Below, in pieces: positions 8,627 through 17,858 of a stretch of 64,000 nt of DNA (its first letter is position 1; every line of letters starts with the position of its first letter). The translations under genes and the position numbers were made by a program. The DNA is from Vulcanimicrobiota bacterium (GTDB taxonomy: Bacteria; Vulcanimicrobiota; Vulcanimicrobiia; Vulcanimicrobiales; Vulcanimicrobiaceae), in contig DAHUXH010000012.1 of the NCBI GenBank assembly GCA_027307235.1, forward strand, positions 186,001 through 250,000. The letters are read 5' to 3'. The notes beneath the pieces were generated by a model, which worked only from the letters and a program-made list of their open reading frames with translations, was not told the origin of the DNA and made no database searches.

Positions 8627-9836
8627 CCCAACGCGACGCGCGATGCTCGCCGTTGCGCTCGCGCTCGTGACACTCGGGGCAGGTGCGGTACCGGCGGCAG
8701 ACCCGATGGCGACGGCATCGCTCATGCGCGCAGTGACGCACAGTCACGAACCGGCGGCGATTCGCTTTGAGCTCGCGGCGCGAGCGGCGATGCGCGGTAA
8801 TCGCGCAACGGCGTTGTCGCTGCTGCGATCGGTGGCAGCGACCGGCGGTCTCTACGACCCGTCGCGCGACATCGGCGATCGCTTCGCCTCGCTCGCCCGC
8901 GACCCAAGCTACCGGCAGTTGCTCGCGACGATTCATCACACACATCCGCCGGTGAGCAACAGCCGCCTCGTGACGATCGTGCATGCGCCCAGCTTCATCA
9001 CCGAAGACGTGGCCTACGATCGGGTGAGCCGTGCATTCTACGTCGGCAGCATCCCGACGCGTCAGATCGTGCGCGTCGATCGCTTCGGCGCCGTCACGAC
9101 GTTCGTTCCGCCGCAGTACGGCGGCATCGGAAAGATGCTCGGCATGCGTCTGCTGCAATCCGGCCGGACGCTCTGGGTGGTGGCGAATCGCGACGATGCA
9201 AGCGGCCTCTACGTCTTCTCGCTCGCGACAGGCCGGCTCATCCGGCGTGTCATGCTGCCGCACGGTGGTCAACCGCATCTGTTCAACGACCTGCTCGTCA
9301 CGCCCGCGCACGATGCATACATCACCGACTCGAATGCCGGAGTGGTCTATCGCGTCGCACGAGACGGGCATGCGTTTGTGGTAGTGATGCGCGGATTGCT
9401 GCTACCCAACGGCATCACGCAGTCGACTGACGGTCGCGCGATCTATGTATCGACGGAGTTCGAAGGTGTGTATCGTTACGACGCGGCAACCGCGAGCGTC
9501 GCGTTGCTGCCGCATGCGCCGGGAATCGCGATGGCGTCGATCGACGGACTCTACTCCGACGGCCGATACTTGGCAGGAGTTCAGAACGGGTACGGCATCA
9601 TTCGCGCGGTGCGTTTCACCTTGAATGCCGCCGGCACCGCGGTCATCGCGGAAAAGACACTCGAATACAACACGCCGGCAGTGTCATTGCCGACCGAGGG
9701 CTGCATTGACGACGGCACCTTGTACTTCGTTGGAAATAGTCAACTCGATCGTTGGGACGGGCACCGCGTGCGTGGATCGGCACCGCTGGTTCCCATTCAC
9801 GTCTATGCGGTGCGTTACCGGCCTTCCGGGGCGTGA
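8610..9836 (+). CDS. Secreted SMP-30/NHL-like beta-propeller protein
   Basis: A 408-residue protein starting at GTG 8610 with a Tat-like or Sec signal (RRAMLAVALALVTLGAGAVPAA). An 80-residue helical segment (ARAAMRGNRATALSLLRSVAATGGLYDPSRD) resembles a TPR-type helix pair. The rest is a propeller of the SMP-30/gluconolactonase superfamily, with blade motifs such as DVAYDRVSRAFYVGSI, YITDSNAGVVYRV and LPNGITQSTDGRAIYVST. Any catalytic metal site is unproven. It overlaps the MFS gene by 17 bases and runs tail-to-tail into SCO1 with a 22-base overlap. Confidence 0.75.
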   Translation: MQRSPDPTRRAMLAVALALVTLGAGAVPAADPMATASLMRAVTHSHEPAAIRFELAARAAMRGNRATALSLLRSVAATGGLYDPSRDIGDRFASLARDPSYRQLLATIHHTHPPVSNSRLVTIVHAPSFITEDVAYDRVSRAFYVGSIPTRQIVRVDRFGAVTTFVPPQYGGIGKMLGMRLLQSGRTLWVVANRDDASGLYVFSLATGRLIRRVMLPHGGQPHLFNDLLVTPAHDAYITDSNAGVVYRVARDGHAFVVVMRGLLLPNGITQSTDGRAIYVSTEFEGVYRYDAATASVALLPHAPGIAMASIDGLYSDGRYLAGVQNGYGIIRAVRFTLNAAGTAVIAEKTLEYNTPAVSLPTEGCIDDGTLYFVGNSQLDRWDGHRVRGSAPLVPIHVYAVRYRPSGA

Positions 9837-10813
9837 TTGATCGCGCGGTAGAGCCGGTACATTCCCCAGAAGAAGGCCAAGAAGATCAGACTGACGACGC
9901 CCAAGTCGACGAAGCCGTCGAATCCAGCGACGCTGTTGCCGCAGACGGCGACCGCTTCACGCGAGAGCGCAAGATCCAGGCGAACCAGCGGATTGGCGAA
10001 CTTGCCGTCGATCGCATTCAATTCCGCCACGATCTCGCCCGGCTGCCACGAGTTGGTGGTGATGACGTTGCGTACGATGCCGCTGCGATCGACGATGGCC
10101 GTCACTTCCTCGTGAATCATGCCTTCCTGTGGATCGGCGAGGGGATTGACGCCGAAGCCTTTGATGAAATCGATGACGGTCCGCACGTCGCCGGTCAAGA
10201 ACGACCAGCGCGATGAGTCGGCGCCGTAGCGCTGTGCGTACGCCGCGAGCACCGGCACGGTGTCGTAAGCCGGATCGAGCGTCACCAGCACCAGATGCGT
10301 GGCGGCGTGGGCATGCACGAGCGACTGGAGTTCCGCGAATTTCTCCGACGTGAGCGGACACTCGTTCTTGTCGCGGCAGCGCGTGTAGATGAAACCGATG
10401 ACGACGTCTTGCCCGCGCAGCGACGACAAGCGAAACGCGCGACCGCTTTGATCGGCGAGCGGCGGATCGGGAATACGCGAGTCGAGTTGCACGGGTGCCA
10501 CTTGATCGAGTGCCGGAACGGCCGCTGAAGCGGCGGGGGCCGGATCGTGGAGCGTCCACGGCAGGGTCTGTGTCTCTACCTCGCCGGTGATGCGCTCGCC
10601 GACATGCAGCGTCCGCAGCGCCGAGGCTGGATCGACGCGGAAGGCCTTCGTCAGACTCGGTCCCCCGGCGAAGGCGGCGTAGTGTACAATGGCCGTACCG
10701 TTTCCGGCCTCGACCGCCAGTACCGTGCCGCGCAGGAGTTGATGCGCGCACGCGCCCAGTGGTGTGAGCGCCAGGACCGAGACCGCGACGCAGGAAGTCA
10801 GCAGTGTGCGCAT
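9815..10813 (-). CDS. SCO1/SenC copper chaperone with C-terminal anchor
   Basis: A 332-residue SCO-family protein that should deliver copper to the CuA site of cytochrome oxidase. It has an N-terminal signal (residues 1-22), an OB-like segment, then a thioredoxin fold with the copper ligands Cys146 and Cys152 (TRCRDKNECP, CX5C rather than the usual CX3C) and the conserved His in GMIHEEVT. A second membrane helix (VVSLIFLAFFWGMYRLYRAI) ends the protein. Start ATG 10813 was chosen for the signal; ATG 10840 is possible. It serves coxBAC, which lie just upstream on the same strand. Confidence 0.88.
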   Translation of the reverse strand: MRTLLTSCVAVSVLALTPLGACAHQLLRGTVLAVEAGNGTAIVHYAAFAGGPSLTKAFRVDPASALRTLHVGERITGEVETQTLPWTLHDPAPAASAAVPALDQVAPVQLDSRIPDPPLADQSGRAFRLSSLRGQDVVIGFIYTRCRDKNECPLTSEKFAELQSLVHAHAATHLVLVTLDPAYDTVPVLAAYAQRYGADSSRWSFLTGDVRTVIDFIKGFGVNPLADPQEGMIHEEVTAIVDRSGIVRNVITTNSWQPGEIVAELNAIDGKFANPLVRLDLALSREAVAVCGNSVAGFDGFVDLGVVSLIFLAFFWGMYRLYRAINHAPEGR

Positions 10814-10820
10814 ACGGAAG

Positions 10821-11384
10821 ATGAACGCGAGAACACGCATGCTTGCGCAACGCGCTTGGACGCCTCGCGAGCGCCATGTCGTGTGGCGAGGCGTCACCGG
10901 TCGGATGGCGATCGCGATCGAGCCGTTTCTTGGCATGCTGTTCTTTGCGCTCTTTACCTGGGGAATCATCTGGCGTTCGCACCACGTACCCGCGGATGCG
11001 TCGATCATCGTCATCGCGCCCGTCTTCGCCGTCGGTGCTCTCTCTTTCACCATCTATGCTATCGCGGTGATGGTCGCACCCCTACGCGCTTTCCTACAGA
11101 CCTATCGCCCGATCTACATCGTCGACGGCTACGTTCGCTATCGCGCCCCTGACGAGCGTGCGGAAATCGACGCGTCCGGCTACATCGCCGCCCTTTTCGA
11201 GGATCGCACCGTCGCGTGCGAGTGGGAGTGTTTCGGCAGCAGGCACCTGCCCGAGCGCACCATCCCGGCGCACATCGAATTTTCTACCTACGGCGGGCTC
11301 CACAGCATCGACGGCAAACCCACCGGCGTCCTCCCCGACACCGAACTGCCGGTGTTAGCCATAGGAATAGCTCCTCGCCACTAG
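10821..11384 (+). CDS. Two-helix membrane protein of unknown function
   Basis: About 187 residues with two membrane helices (IEPFLGMLFFALFTWGIIW; IIVIAPVFAVGALSFTIYAIAVM) followed by a soluble beta-rich domain (RPIYIVDGYVRYRAPD). No family is recognised. ATG 10821 and ATG 10839 are both in frame and neither has a strong ribosome-binding site. It is divergent from SCO1, so the promoters of the two must overlap each other's first codons. Confidence 0.6.
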   Translation: MNARTRMLAQRAWTPRERHVVWRGVTGRMAIAIEPFLGMLFFALFTWGIIWRSHHVPADASIIVIAPVFAVGALSFTIYAIAVMVAPLRAFLQTYRPIYIVDGYVRYRAPDERAEIDASGYIAALFEDRTVACEWECFGSRHLPERTIPAHIEFSTYGGLHSIDGKPTGVLPDTELPVLAIGIAPRH

Positions 11385-11417
11385 CCAATGACATTGTGGC
11401 AGAAGGTCTGATTTCCG

Positions 11418-11444
11418 CCATGCCGTCGTTGCGAAGAGGCTCGA
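11418..11444 (+). repeat. REP-like repeat, partial copy
   Basis: GCCATGCCGTCGTTGCG and the following AGAGGCTCG match, apart from one base, the left half of the large palindrome at 20805-20910. It lies downstream of the exported-protein gene at 11473 (minus strand). A further related stretch, GTTAGGCCGAGG..CGCAACGG, lies at about 11960-11985 on the minus strand, so at least three related sequences occur in the window. Confidence 0.5.
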
Positions 11445-11472
11445 AAGCCGGAAGCCCCAGTAGAGCAAGTGA

Positions 11473-12051
11473 TCACCTATGTGAGGGTGACGGGAGTTCG
11501 TGTGGATTCATCCAGGGTCCGGGTGTCGGAACGTTATCGGCCGATGCGCCGTGCGTGGTAAACGGATTGTCGCCTGGTTCGTACACGCCGTTCAGGCTGT
11601 TGAGAATGCGATATCCTCCGACGGCAAGACACGGCCCGTTTCGAGCGTCGAAGATAACAAAATAATCGTTTTCGATGAAAGCAAAGCGAAGGCTTGGCGA
11701 ATGCACATAGTGCTGGATCCTGCGTAGCATGTTCGATTGTTCTGTCGTCAGGCGTGGCACGTCGCTTTGACCGACATCGAGCGCGGAGTAGCTGGGCGGA
11801 CCAACCTTGTTCGGAAATGCAAAACTCGTGCAGCCCACACCGTGTCTGGAAACGGCGACCGGGTGACCCGGCGGTGGCAACGTGGCGGACGACGACGGCC
11901 AGCGATTCGCGCAGGCAGAAGACGTCGAGATCAGCACCAGCGCCGAAAAAGAGCAAGCAACCGTTGCGAAGAGCCTCGGCCTAACGAAAATCAGGACCTC
12001 ACTTAAGTATTCTTGGTTAGGTCGTATCGTTGAGATTGAGGGGACGGCCAC
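11473..12051 (-). CDS. Small exported protein of unknown function
   Basis: The only canonical start is GTG 12051, which overlaps the small cox-linked gene by 49 bases and gives 192 residues. A better-placed alternative is an ATT at about 11991 with GAGGT 4 bases before it. That would start the protein just before the signal peptide VRPRLFATVACSFSALVLI. The mature part (LRRIQHYVHSPSLRFAFIENDYFVIFDARNGPCLAVGGYRILN) is not recognised. The signal-peptide codons coincide with a REP-like sequence. It is last in the direction of the coxBAC block. Confidence 0.55.
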   Translation of the reverse strand: MAVPSISTIRPNQEYLSEVLIFVRPRLFATVACSFSALVLISTSSACANRWPSSSATLPPPGHPVAVSRHGVGCTSFAFPNKVGPPSYSALDVGQSDVPRLTTEQSNMLRRIQHYVHSPSLRFAFIENDYFVIFDARNGPCLAVGGYRILNSLNGVYEPGDNPFTTHGASADNVPTPGPWMNPHELPSPSHR

Positions 12052-12209
12052 ATGTGGCCGTGGCCGGCGGTGAGGACGCAGGCGCCGCCGATGAGGAAGA
12101 TGCAGATGAGGCCGATCGCGGCGATAAATGGGAGGAACGACGGGATGCCGGTGCTCTGCGGAACGGTTCCGAAGTCGGGGTGAAAATCGCTCTCGGATAC
12201 GACTGCCAT
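12003..12209 (-). CDS. Small cox-linked membrane protein
   Basis: A 68-residue protein starting MAVVSESDFHPDFG at ATG 12209, with one membrane helix (SFLPFIAAIGLICIFLIGGACVL) and a short tail. It follows subunit III and another one-gene-sized membrane protein on the same strand, 2 bases after the latter. Position and size fit an accessory subunit of a bacterial caa3 oxidase (subunit IV-like), but there is no sequence motif to prove this. Confidence 0.7.
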   Translation of the reverse strand: MAVVSESDFHPDFGTVPQSTGIPSFLPFIAAIGLICIFLIGGACVLTAGHGHMWPSPQSQRYDLTKNT

Positions 12210-12211
12210 GA

Positions 12212-12421
12212 TTATGCCGCCTTTGGGAAATTGCCGAGCAGGCCGACGGCCGCGAAAAACGCGAGCGCGGCGCCCACCGCCAGCAGAACGAGCATCAATT
12301 TGAACACGTGATTGTCGATGCCGACCGACTTGCGGTCGTTCCAAAACGCGATGACCGCGACCAGAAAGACGATGATGCCGCCGACGATCGCGAAGATCTT
12401 TTCAATGATTGCGAGATCCAT
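12212..12421 (-). CDS. Small two-helix cox-linked membrane protein
   Basis: A 69-residue protein with two membrane helices (IFAIVGGIIVFLVAVIAFW; LMLVLLAVGAALAFFAAVGLL). It sits 12 bases after ctaE and 2 bases before the next small gene, so it is almost certainly cotranscribed with the oxidase. It may be a small structural subunit or assembly factor. No family is recognised. Confidence 0.7.
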   Translation of the reverse strand: MDLAIIEKIFAIVGGIIVFLVAVIAFWNDRKSVGIDNHVFKLMLVLLAVGAALAFFAAVGLLGNFPKAA

Positions 12422-12433
12422 GACGCTCCGTCC

Positions 12434-13056
12434 CTAAATGAGATAGAAGATCGAGAAGAGCACGACCCAAATCACGTCGACGAAGTGCCAGTACAACGTG
12501 CCCGCGGTCAAGCCGAAATACTTCTGCTTGGTGTAGACGCCATGCACCGATTGCAGCAGCAGCACCGTCAGGTACCACACGCCGACGAAGACGTGGAAGC
12601 CGTGCATGCCGGTCAGCGTGAAGAACGATGCGCCGAAGATGCCGCTGCCTGCCCACGACACGTGTTCGCGGAAGTACAGCGTCGTGTATTCGTACCCTTG
12701 TCCGCACAGGAACATGGCGCCGAGCACGATCGTCGCGACCATCAGGCCCGCATACCGGCCGAAGTTTCCGTGCTTCCAGTTCTCGAGCGCGTAGTGCATG
12801 GTGGCGCCCGACCCGAAGAGCACGACCGAGTTCAGCGCCGCGAACGCGACGTCGAGCCGATTGATGCCCGGGGGCGGCCAGCCCTGGCCGGTGTTGCGCA
12901 TGTAGAGATAGGCGAAGATGAACGACGAGAACAAGACCACGTCGCTCACGAGGAACAATAGGAACCCGTTCAGGCGTAGATCGCGCGTCTCTGCGTAGAG
13001 ACGATCGACCTCACCGTGATCGGCGGTCTGAGCGTGCGGCAGCGTTGCAACGGCCA

Positions 13057-13057
<1 letters not shown>
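12434..13057 (-). CDS. ctaE: Cytochrome c oxidase subunit III
   Basis: A 207-residue membrane protein of the subunit III/CyoC family with five membrane helices. Family signatures are GMHGFHVFVGVWYL (residues about 146-159) and the C-terminal YWHFVDVIWVVLFSIFYLI. It has the short five-helix form typical of caa3/bo3 oxidases rather than the seven-helix mitochondrial form. It begins within the stop of ctaD (1-base overlap). Confidence 0.95.
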
Positions 13058-14733
<1,676 letters not shown>

Positions 14734-14748
14734 GTCTGCTTCCCCCGA

Positions 14749-15846
14749 TTACTTCAACGACGCCAGATAGGCGACGAGATTGGCGATGTCTTTGTCCGAC
14801 AAGCCATTTTGCGCTTGATTGGGCATCACACCCAAGTCGCCCTTAAAGCCGTTCTGCAAAATCTTCGCGACGTCGGCGGGCGTGGCTTTGTCGCCGTCGA
14901 CCAGATTCGGATGCGCGGGATCGTCCAGCACGCCCTTGAGGCCCGGACCGACGATGCGCTGCGAGAACGGGCCGACCGCGTGACAGGCCGAGCACTTCTG
15001 GCTGAAGAGCTGCTGGCCGGCGGCAGCGTCACCGCCCGCAAGGTTGATCGCGCCGGTCGACACCGTGGCGAGCGCATCGCTCATGTTGGCGTGCGCAGCC
15101 TGCGTCGCTTGATACCACTTGTCGAAGTCTGCCTTCGATTGAATGACGACCGTCTGCTTGTTCATCTCGCCGTGCTGCGTGCCGCAGAACTCGGTGCAGA
15201 TGATCTTGTACGTGCCGACCGCGCTCGGCGTGAAACGAATGGTGTTGATCAGGCCCGGCACCATGTCGGCCTTCAGGCGCATCGTCGGCACCCAGAACGA
15301 ATGGATGACGTCGGACGAGGTCACGTGGAGCGTCACCGGAACGCCGAGCGCCAAGTGCATCTCGTCGGGCACTTCGCCTTTGACGTTGGGATAGCGGAAC
15401 GTGTAGAACCACTGATGACCGATCGCTTCGAGAACCATGCCGTTGTTCGGCTGCGCAATCTGGATGCCCCACCAGATCTTCACGCTCAACACAGAAAGCA
15501 GGATCACGAACAGCGCCGGGATCAGCGCCCACCAAAATTCCAGTTTGTGATTATCGTGAATTTGGACGCCGATCGCGTCGGGCGCATCGGTCGAGCGCGC
15601 GCGAAACGCAATCGAGAAATAGAGAATGTACCCGCAGACGAAGACGAACAGGGCCGTGCTCGTCGCCGCCATGAACGCGAACAAGGCGTCGACCTGGTCG
15701 GCCGGTTGCGCGGACTCCGGCAGCCAGTGCTGCAGCGGCACGGCATACCAAAAGATAATGCCGCAGATGGATAGCACGGCCAGGACCGCCGTGACGATCC
15801 AAAACCCGCGGTCCAGCTTTACGGCCGGGTCTCGTTGCTCTACCAA
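14749..15846 (-). CDS. ctaC: Cytochrome c oxidase subunit II fused to cytochrome c
   Basis: A 365-residue subunit with two N-terminal membrane helices, a cupredoxin domain and a C-terminal cytochrome c domain. The CuA ligands are in CTEFCGTQHGEM near residue 198, and the haem c motif is CSACHAV near residue 283 with Met in GVMPNQ. The fusion defines a caa3 oxidase, which takes electrons without a separate docking cytochrome. The start appears to be TTG 15846. It is the first gene of the oxidase operon, preceded by a palindrome and a TATAGT element. Confidence 0.95.
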   Translation of the reverse strand: MVEQRDPAVKLDRGFWIVTAVLAVLSICGIIFWYAVPLQHWLPESAQPADQVDALFAFMAATSTALFVFVCGYILYFSIAFRARSTDAPDAIGVQIHDNHKLEFWWALIPALFVILLSVLSVKIWWGIQIAQPNNGMVLEAIGHQWFYTFRYPNVKGEVPDEMHLALGVPVTLHVTSSDVIHSFWVPTMRLKADMVPGLINTIRFTPSAVGTYKIICTEFCGTQHGEMNKQTVVIQSKADFDKWYQATQAAHANMSDALATVSTGAINLAGGDAAAGQQLFSQKCSACHAVGPFSQRIVGPGLKGVLDDPAHPNLVDGDKATPADVAKILQNGFKGDLGVMPNQAQNGLSDKDIANLVAYLASLK

Positions 15847-15881
15847 AACGTCTCTCCCAGATGCGGAGCGCTCTCACGAAA

Positions 15882-15907
15882 ACTATAGGGATACGTGCCG
15901 CGGCACG
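15882..15907 (-). promoter_or_regulatory. Promoter-proximal palindrome upstream of ctaC
   Basis: A perfect 14-base palindrome CGTGCCGCGGCACG (15894-15907) lies just upstream of a TATAGT -10-like element (15882-15887, minus strand), about 40 bases before ctaC. It could be an operator for the oxidase operon. There is no good -35, and the regulator is not identifiable. Confidence 0.35.
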
Positions 15908-15940
15908 CACCGACTTTAGGCCCACGCGAAGCGCGCTCCA

Positions 15941-16615
15941 CTAGTTAGCCAAGCGCCGCACAAACTCCCCGACGCGCCGGTCGATGTTGGTGATGGCGGT
16001 TCCGACCACGATCGCATCCGCCCCGGCGTCGAGCGCGGCGCGCCCACCCTCCGGGCTCGCGATGCCGCCCTCGCAGACGACGAAGCCGCCGAGCGCGGCG
16101 CGAAGCTCGCGCACGAGGCCAAGTGCGGGCAGCGCGGCACCGTTCGTTTCCTTTGTATAGCCATGCAGGGTGGTGCCCACCAGGTCGGCGCCGCCGCCGA
16201 GGGCGGCGACCGCGTCGGCGAGCACGGCGCAGTCGGCCATCGCGAGCGCTCCGCCGTCGTGGATGGCCGACACCAGCGCACCAATCTGCGCCCCGGACGG
16301 GTGCGGGCGCAGCGTCGCATCGAAGGCGACGATCTCGGCGCCGCAGGCCAGCACCTCGTCGACTTCGCGCAGCGTCGGCGTGATGTACGGCTCGAAACCA
16401 TCATAGGCGCGCTTGATCAAGCCGATCACGGGAATCCCGACGGCCGCGCGGACCGCGCGAATCTGCTCCACGCCGCGAATGCGCACCGCGACCGCTCCGT
16501 TGTCCTGCGCGGCGCGTGCCATCGCCGCGATGACGTGCGCGTCGTCGATCGCCGAACCGGGATCGGCTTGAACCGAGACGATGAGCCCCCCGCGCAATCG
16601 ATCGAGCACGGTCAT
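15941..16615 (-). CDS. nanE: N-acetylmannosamine-6-phosphate 2-epimerase
   Basis: A 224-residue TIM-barrel enzyme that interconverts ManNAc-6-P and GlcNAc-6-P. Family blocks are seen: GLIVSVQ at the N terminus, VIGLIKR with the catalytic Lys near residue 87, EIVAFDATLRPHP, GTTLHGYTKET and CEGGIASPE. It starts inside the stop of the upstream kinase gene (4-base overlap). Kinase followed by epimerase suggests uptake and phosphorylation of an amino sugar that is then converted to GlcNAc-6-P. Confidence 0.93.
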   Translation of the reverse strand: MTVLDRLRGGLIVSVQADPGSAIDDAHVIAAMARAAQDNGAVAVRIRGVEQIRAVRAAVGIPVIGLIKRAYDGFEPYITPTLREVDEVLACGAEIVAFDATLRPHPSGAQIGALVSAIHDGGALAMADCAVLADAVAALGGGADLVGTTLHGYTKETNGAALPALGLVRELRAALGGFVVCEGGIASPEGGRAALDAGADAIVVGTAITNIDRRVGEFVRRLAN

Positions 16616-17538
16616 CCGATCACCTCCGTCACCTGCAGCCCGGCTTCACGATATGCCAGCAGCAGCGCGCCGGCCGCCGGATCGTAGCGCGGCGCCACCC
16701 GCCGCATCGCGGGCGCTCCGGCGCCGAGCGCGGCATCGATCTGTTGGGAGAACCACGCATTGGCAAGCAGACCTCCGACGAAGCAGACCTCCGGTGCGAT
16801 CATTTCCAGACGGCGTGCCGCGCCGCCCGCGAGGTGCGCGAGCGCTGCCGCGGACGAGCGCGCGATCTGCGCGGCGCGTTCATCACCGTGCTCTGCCAGC
16901 ACGAGCGTGGTCTTCGCCAACGCCGCAATCGCGTCACGCGCGACCGCTCCATCCGAACACGCTCGCACGAACCCATGCAGACTCGGATAGCCGCTGTGGG
17001 CTTGAACCGCGCGAAAGAGCGCGTCGTCAAGCCTGCCGTCGTCGAACGCGCACGTCGCGGCGCGCACCGTCTCGCGCGCGATCGCGAAGGCGCTTCCGTC
17101 GTCGCCGAAGAGAAAGCCCCATCCGCCGACGGTGACGGCCTCGCCCGAGGCAGCGACACCGTATGCGACCGATCCGGTCCCGGCGATCACGACGATGCCC
17201 GCGCGCGCAGCGAACGCGCCGGCATGTGCGATCGGCGCATCGTGGAGAAGCACGGAGCGCTGCGCGGGCAAATCAGGCCGCACGCCGCGCGGAGAGCCTT
17301 CGTAGCCGCTGACGCCCGCGACGACGGTGTCGACACGCGTTGCGGGCGAGAGGTGCGCAGCGCGCATGGCGGCAGAGAGCGCGTCGCCGAGCGCATCGCG
17401 CAGACGCGTCGAATCGCTGCTGGCGCCGACTTCATCGGCGGGGCCCGCCGTGCCGCGTCCGAGCAGAACGCCGCGCTCATCCGCGATGACGCACCGTGTC
17501 TGCGACTGACCGCCGTCGATGCCCGCGAAGAGCCTCAC
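16612..17538 (-). CDS. BadF/BadG-type N-acetylglucosamine kinase
   Basis: A 308-residue ASKHA-fold kinase. The phosphate-1 loop FAGIDGGQSQTRCVI lies at residues 4-18, phosphate-2 GTGSVAYGV near 121-129, and the adenosine loop CFVGGLLAN near 273. This matches the N-acetylglucosamine kinase branch of the BadF/BadG/BcrA/BcrD family. It overlaps both neighbours by 4 bases. Paired with NanE, the substrate is likely GlcNAc or ManNAc. Confidence 0.87.
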   Translation of the reverse strand: MRLFAGIDGGQSQTRCVIADERGVLLGRGTAGPADEVGASSDSTRLRDALGDALSAAMRAAHLSPATRVDTVVAGVSGYEGSPRGVRPDLPAQRSVLLHDAPIAHAGAFAARAGIVVIAGTGSVAYGVAASGEAVTVGGWGFLFGDDGSAFAIARETVRAATCAFDDGRLDDALFRAVQAHSGYPSLHGFVRACSDGAVARDAIAALAKTTLVLAEHGDERAAQIARSSAAALAHLAGGAARRLEMIAPEVCFVGGLLANAWFSQQIDAALGAGAPAMRRVAPRYDPAAGALLLAYREAGLQVTEVIG

Positions 17539-17858
17539 ACGCGCTCCATGAGTGCACGCGCAAAGTCGTCGGCCGCGCGCTCGCGGGCCGCGCGATCCGA
17601 TCGGCGCTCGACTTCTCCGAGGCGTTCGCGATGATGGTGGAGTTCATGTCCGAGCGCATGTGCGATGAACGCGCCCCGTTCGCCGGGCGCGAGGCGTTCG
17701 ACGACGCGTCGATTGATGCGAATGGCCGGGCCCGACGGATCGTATTCCGAACGCAACTCGCCCGGACCCCACTCGCCCAAGTCGGCGATTTCAATGCGAA
17801 CGCCGTACTCGCGCGCGAGCCGCCAGGCGCGACCGTCGTGCTCGTTCACATCGGTCAC
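17535..17858 (-). CDS. Minimal HEXXH (ImmA/IrrE-like) putative metalloprotease
   Basis: GTG 17858 overlaps the stop of the FAD oxidoreductase (GTGA), giving 107 residues. The motif HALGHELHHHRE contains HEXXH, and RERAADDFARALME resembles the third-ligand helix of ImmA/IrrE-like zincins. Before it, ITADLG-type and RINRRV segments fit the small beta part of that fold. ImmA-type proteins usually cleave a repressor, but none is adjacent, so the role within this amino-sugar chain is unknown. Confidence 0.65.
   Translation of the reverse strand: MTDVNEHDGRAWRLAREYGVRIEIADLGEWGPGELRSEYDPSGPAIRINRRVVERLAPGERGAFIAHALGHELHHHRERLGEVERRSDRAARERAADDFARALMERV

Noticed and set aside
7200-8718. Several 200-480-residue frames opposite and out of frame with the MFS gene
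   Set aside because: Shadow frames; only 7295-8626 has membrane helices and MFS motifs.
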